Origin: Tannerella sp. | GTDB lineage: Bacteria > Bacteroidota > Bacteroidia > Bacteroidales > Tannerellaceae | DNA: 14,112 nt | Reading direction: 5' to 3' | NCBI GenBank assembly: GCA_031267485.1 | Contig: JAIRYY010000225.1 | Span: 1-14,112, forward strand | Shown here: piece after piece, positions 14,006 through 14,112 of the stretch | Layout: each line of letters opens with the position of its first letter | How positions within the stretch are numbered: position 1 is the stretch's first letter | Program-made: the position numbers and the translations under genes | The notes under the pieces: generated by a model | Database searches by the model: none | Told to the model about the DNA's origin: nothing | Seen by the model: the letters and a program-made list of their open reading frames with translations, nothing else

Positions 14006-14112
14006 TCAAGCTGTTTTTTTGAGATCATAACCAAGTTTCCGAGCCATTTTATGCAGCCGTCGAATATCCCTGTCGGTTTGATTTTGGATTCGCCGGGCTG
14101 CGATTTGGGGGT
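14006..14112 (-). CDS. C-terminal end of an unrecognised minus-strand gene (5' part outside window)
   Basis: Read from the right edge, one minus-strand frame is open for 34 codons and stops at TGA (complement of 14006-14008). The visible tail is helical and strongly basic: PQIAARRIQNQTDRDIRRLH, then KMARKLGYDLKKTA. Its last residues resemble the basic helical tails of several IS transposases, but I cannot assign a family from this stretch. It lies just beyond repeat block 2 and converges on the Rpn gene. Confidence 0.4.
   Translation of the reverse strand, partial: PQIAARRIQNQTDRDIRRLHKMARKLGYDLKKTA

Overview
The window looks like a chromosomal segment of a member of the Bacteroidota, most likely order Bacteroidales. 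The evidence is the SusD-type protein, the hybrid two-component system with a propeller sensor and an AraC output, the Ser-type sulfatases, and promoters of the Bacteroides form (TTTG about 20 nt before TAnnTTTG) with hardly any Shine-Dalgarno sequences. GC is moderately high in genes. I cannot name a genus.

Layout. (1) 1-3845: the end of a polysaccharide utilisation locus. It holds the C-terminal part of a SusD-like glycan-binding lipoprotein, then two translationally coupled Ser-type S1 sulfatases with their own promoter, closed by a strong terminator. A sulfated glycan is the likely substrate. (2) 3884-4186: a tRNA-Gly(CCC) with its own promoter, directly abutted by a stump that resembles the N-terminus of a Bacteroidales tyrosine recombinase. 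This suggests the tRNA was once an integration site. (3) 4239-4959, minus strand: a DUF4160 gene and a DUF2442-HTH gene in a two-gene operon with a textbook promoter, a candidate toxin-antitoxin pair. (4) 5012-5395: a 368-bp element with GGCTCT-type inverted ends and a perfect 8-bp target duplication (ISL3-like MITE), filled with REP-like inverted repeats. (5) 5515-7833: a CPA2 cation:proton antiporter with two TrkA-C domains. (6) 7834-8525: a repeat-rich gap with a heptamer array, an embedded palindrome, an inverted-repeat element and an (AC)20 microsatellite. The microsatellite sits inside a small ORF just upstream of (7) 8526-12578, a full-length hybrid two-component sensor/regulator. (8) 12635-13606: an Rpn/PDDEXK-type nuclease with a 12-bp repeat region in its C-terminus, whose promoter overlaps the end of the preceding gene. 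(9) 13607-14112: intergenic repeats related in inverted orientation to those of region 4, then the 3' end of a minus-strand gene that leaves the window.

Working together: the SusD/sulfatase block captures a sulfated glycan and desulfates it in the cell envelope. The hybrid regulator is of the class that switches such loci on in response to periplasmic oligosaccharides, but it is not next to a susC/susD pair here, so its target is open. From the tRNA onward the segment has the character of a recombination-prone accessory region: an integrase stump, a TA-like pair, a MITE, an Rpn nuclease and dispersed inverted repeats. The most interesting items are the dinucleotide microsatellite ahead of the regulator, the MITE with intact target duplication, the integrase stump on the tRNA, and the inverted repeat blocks about 8.5 kb apart.
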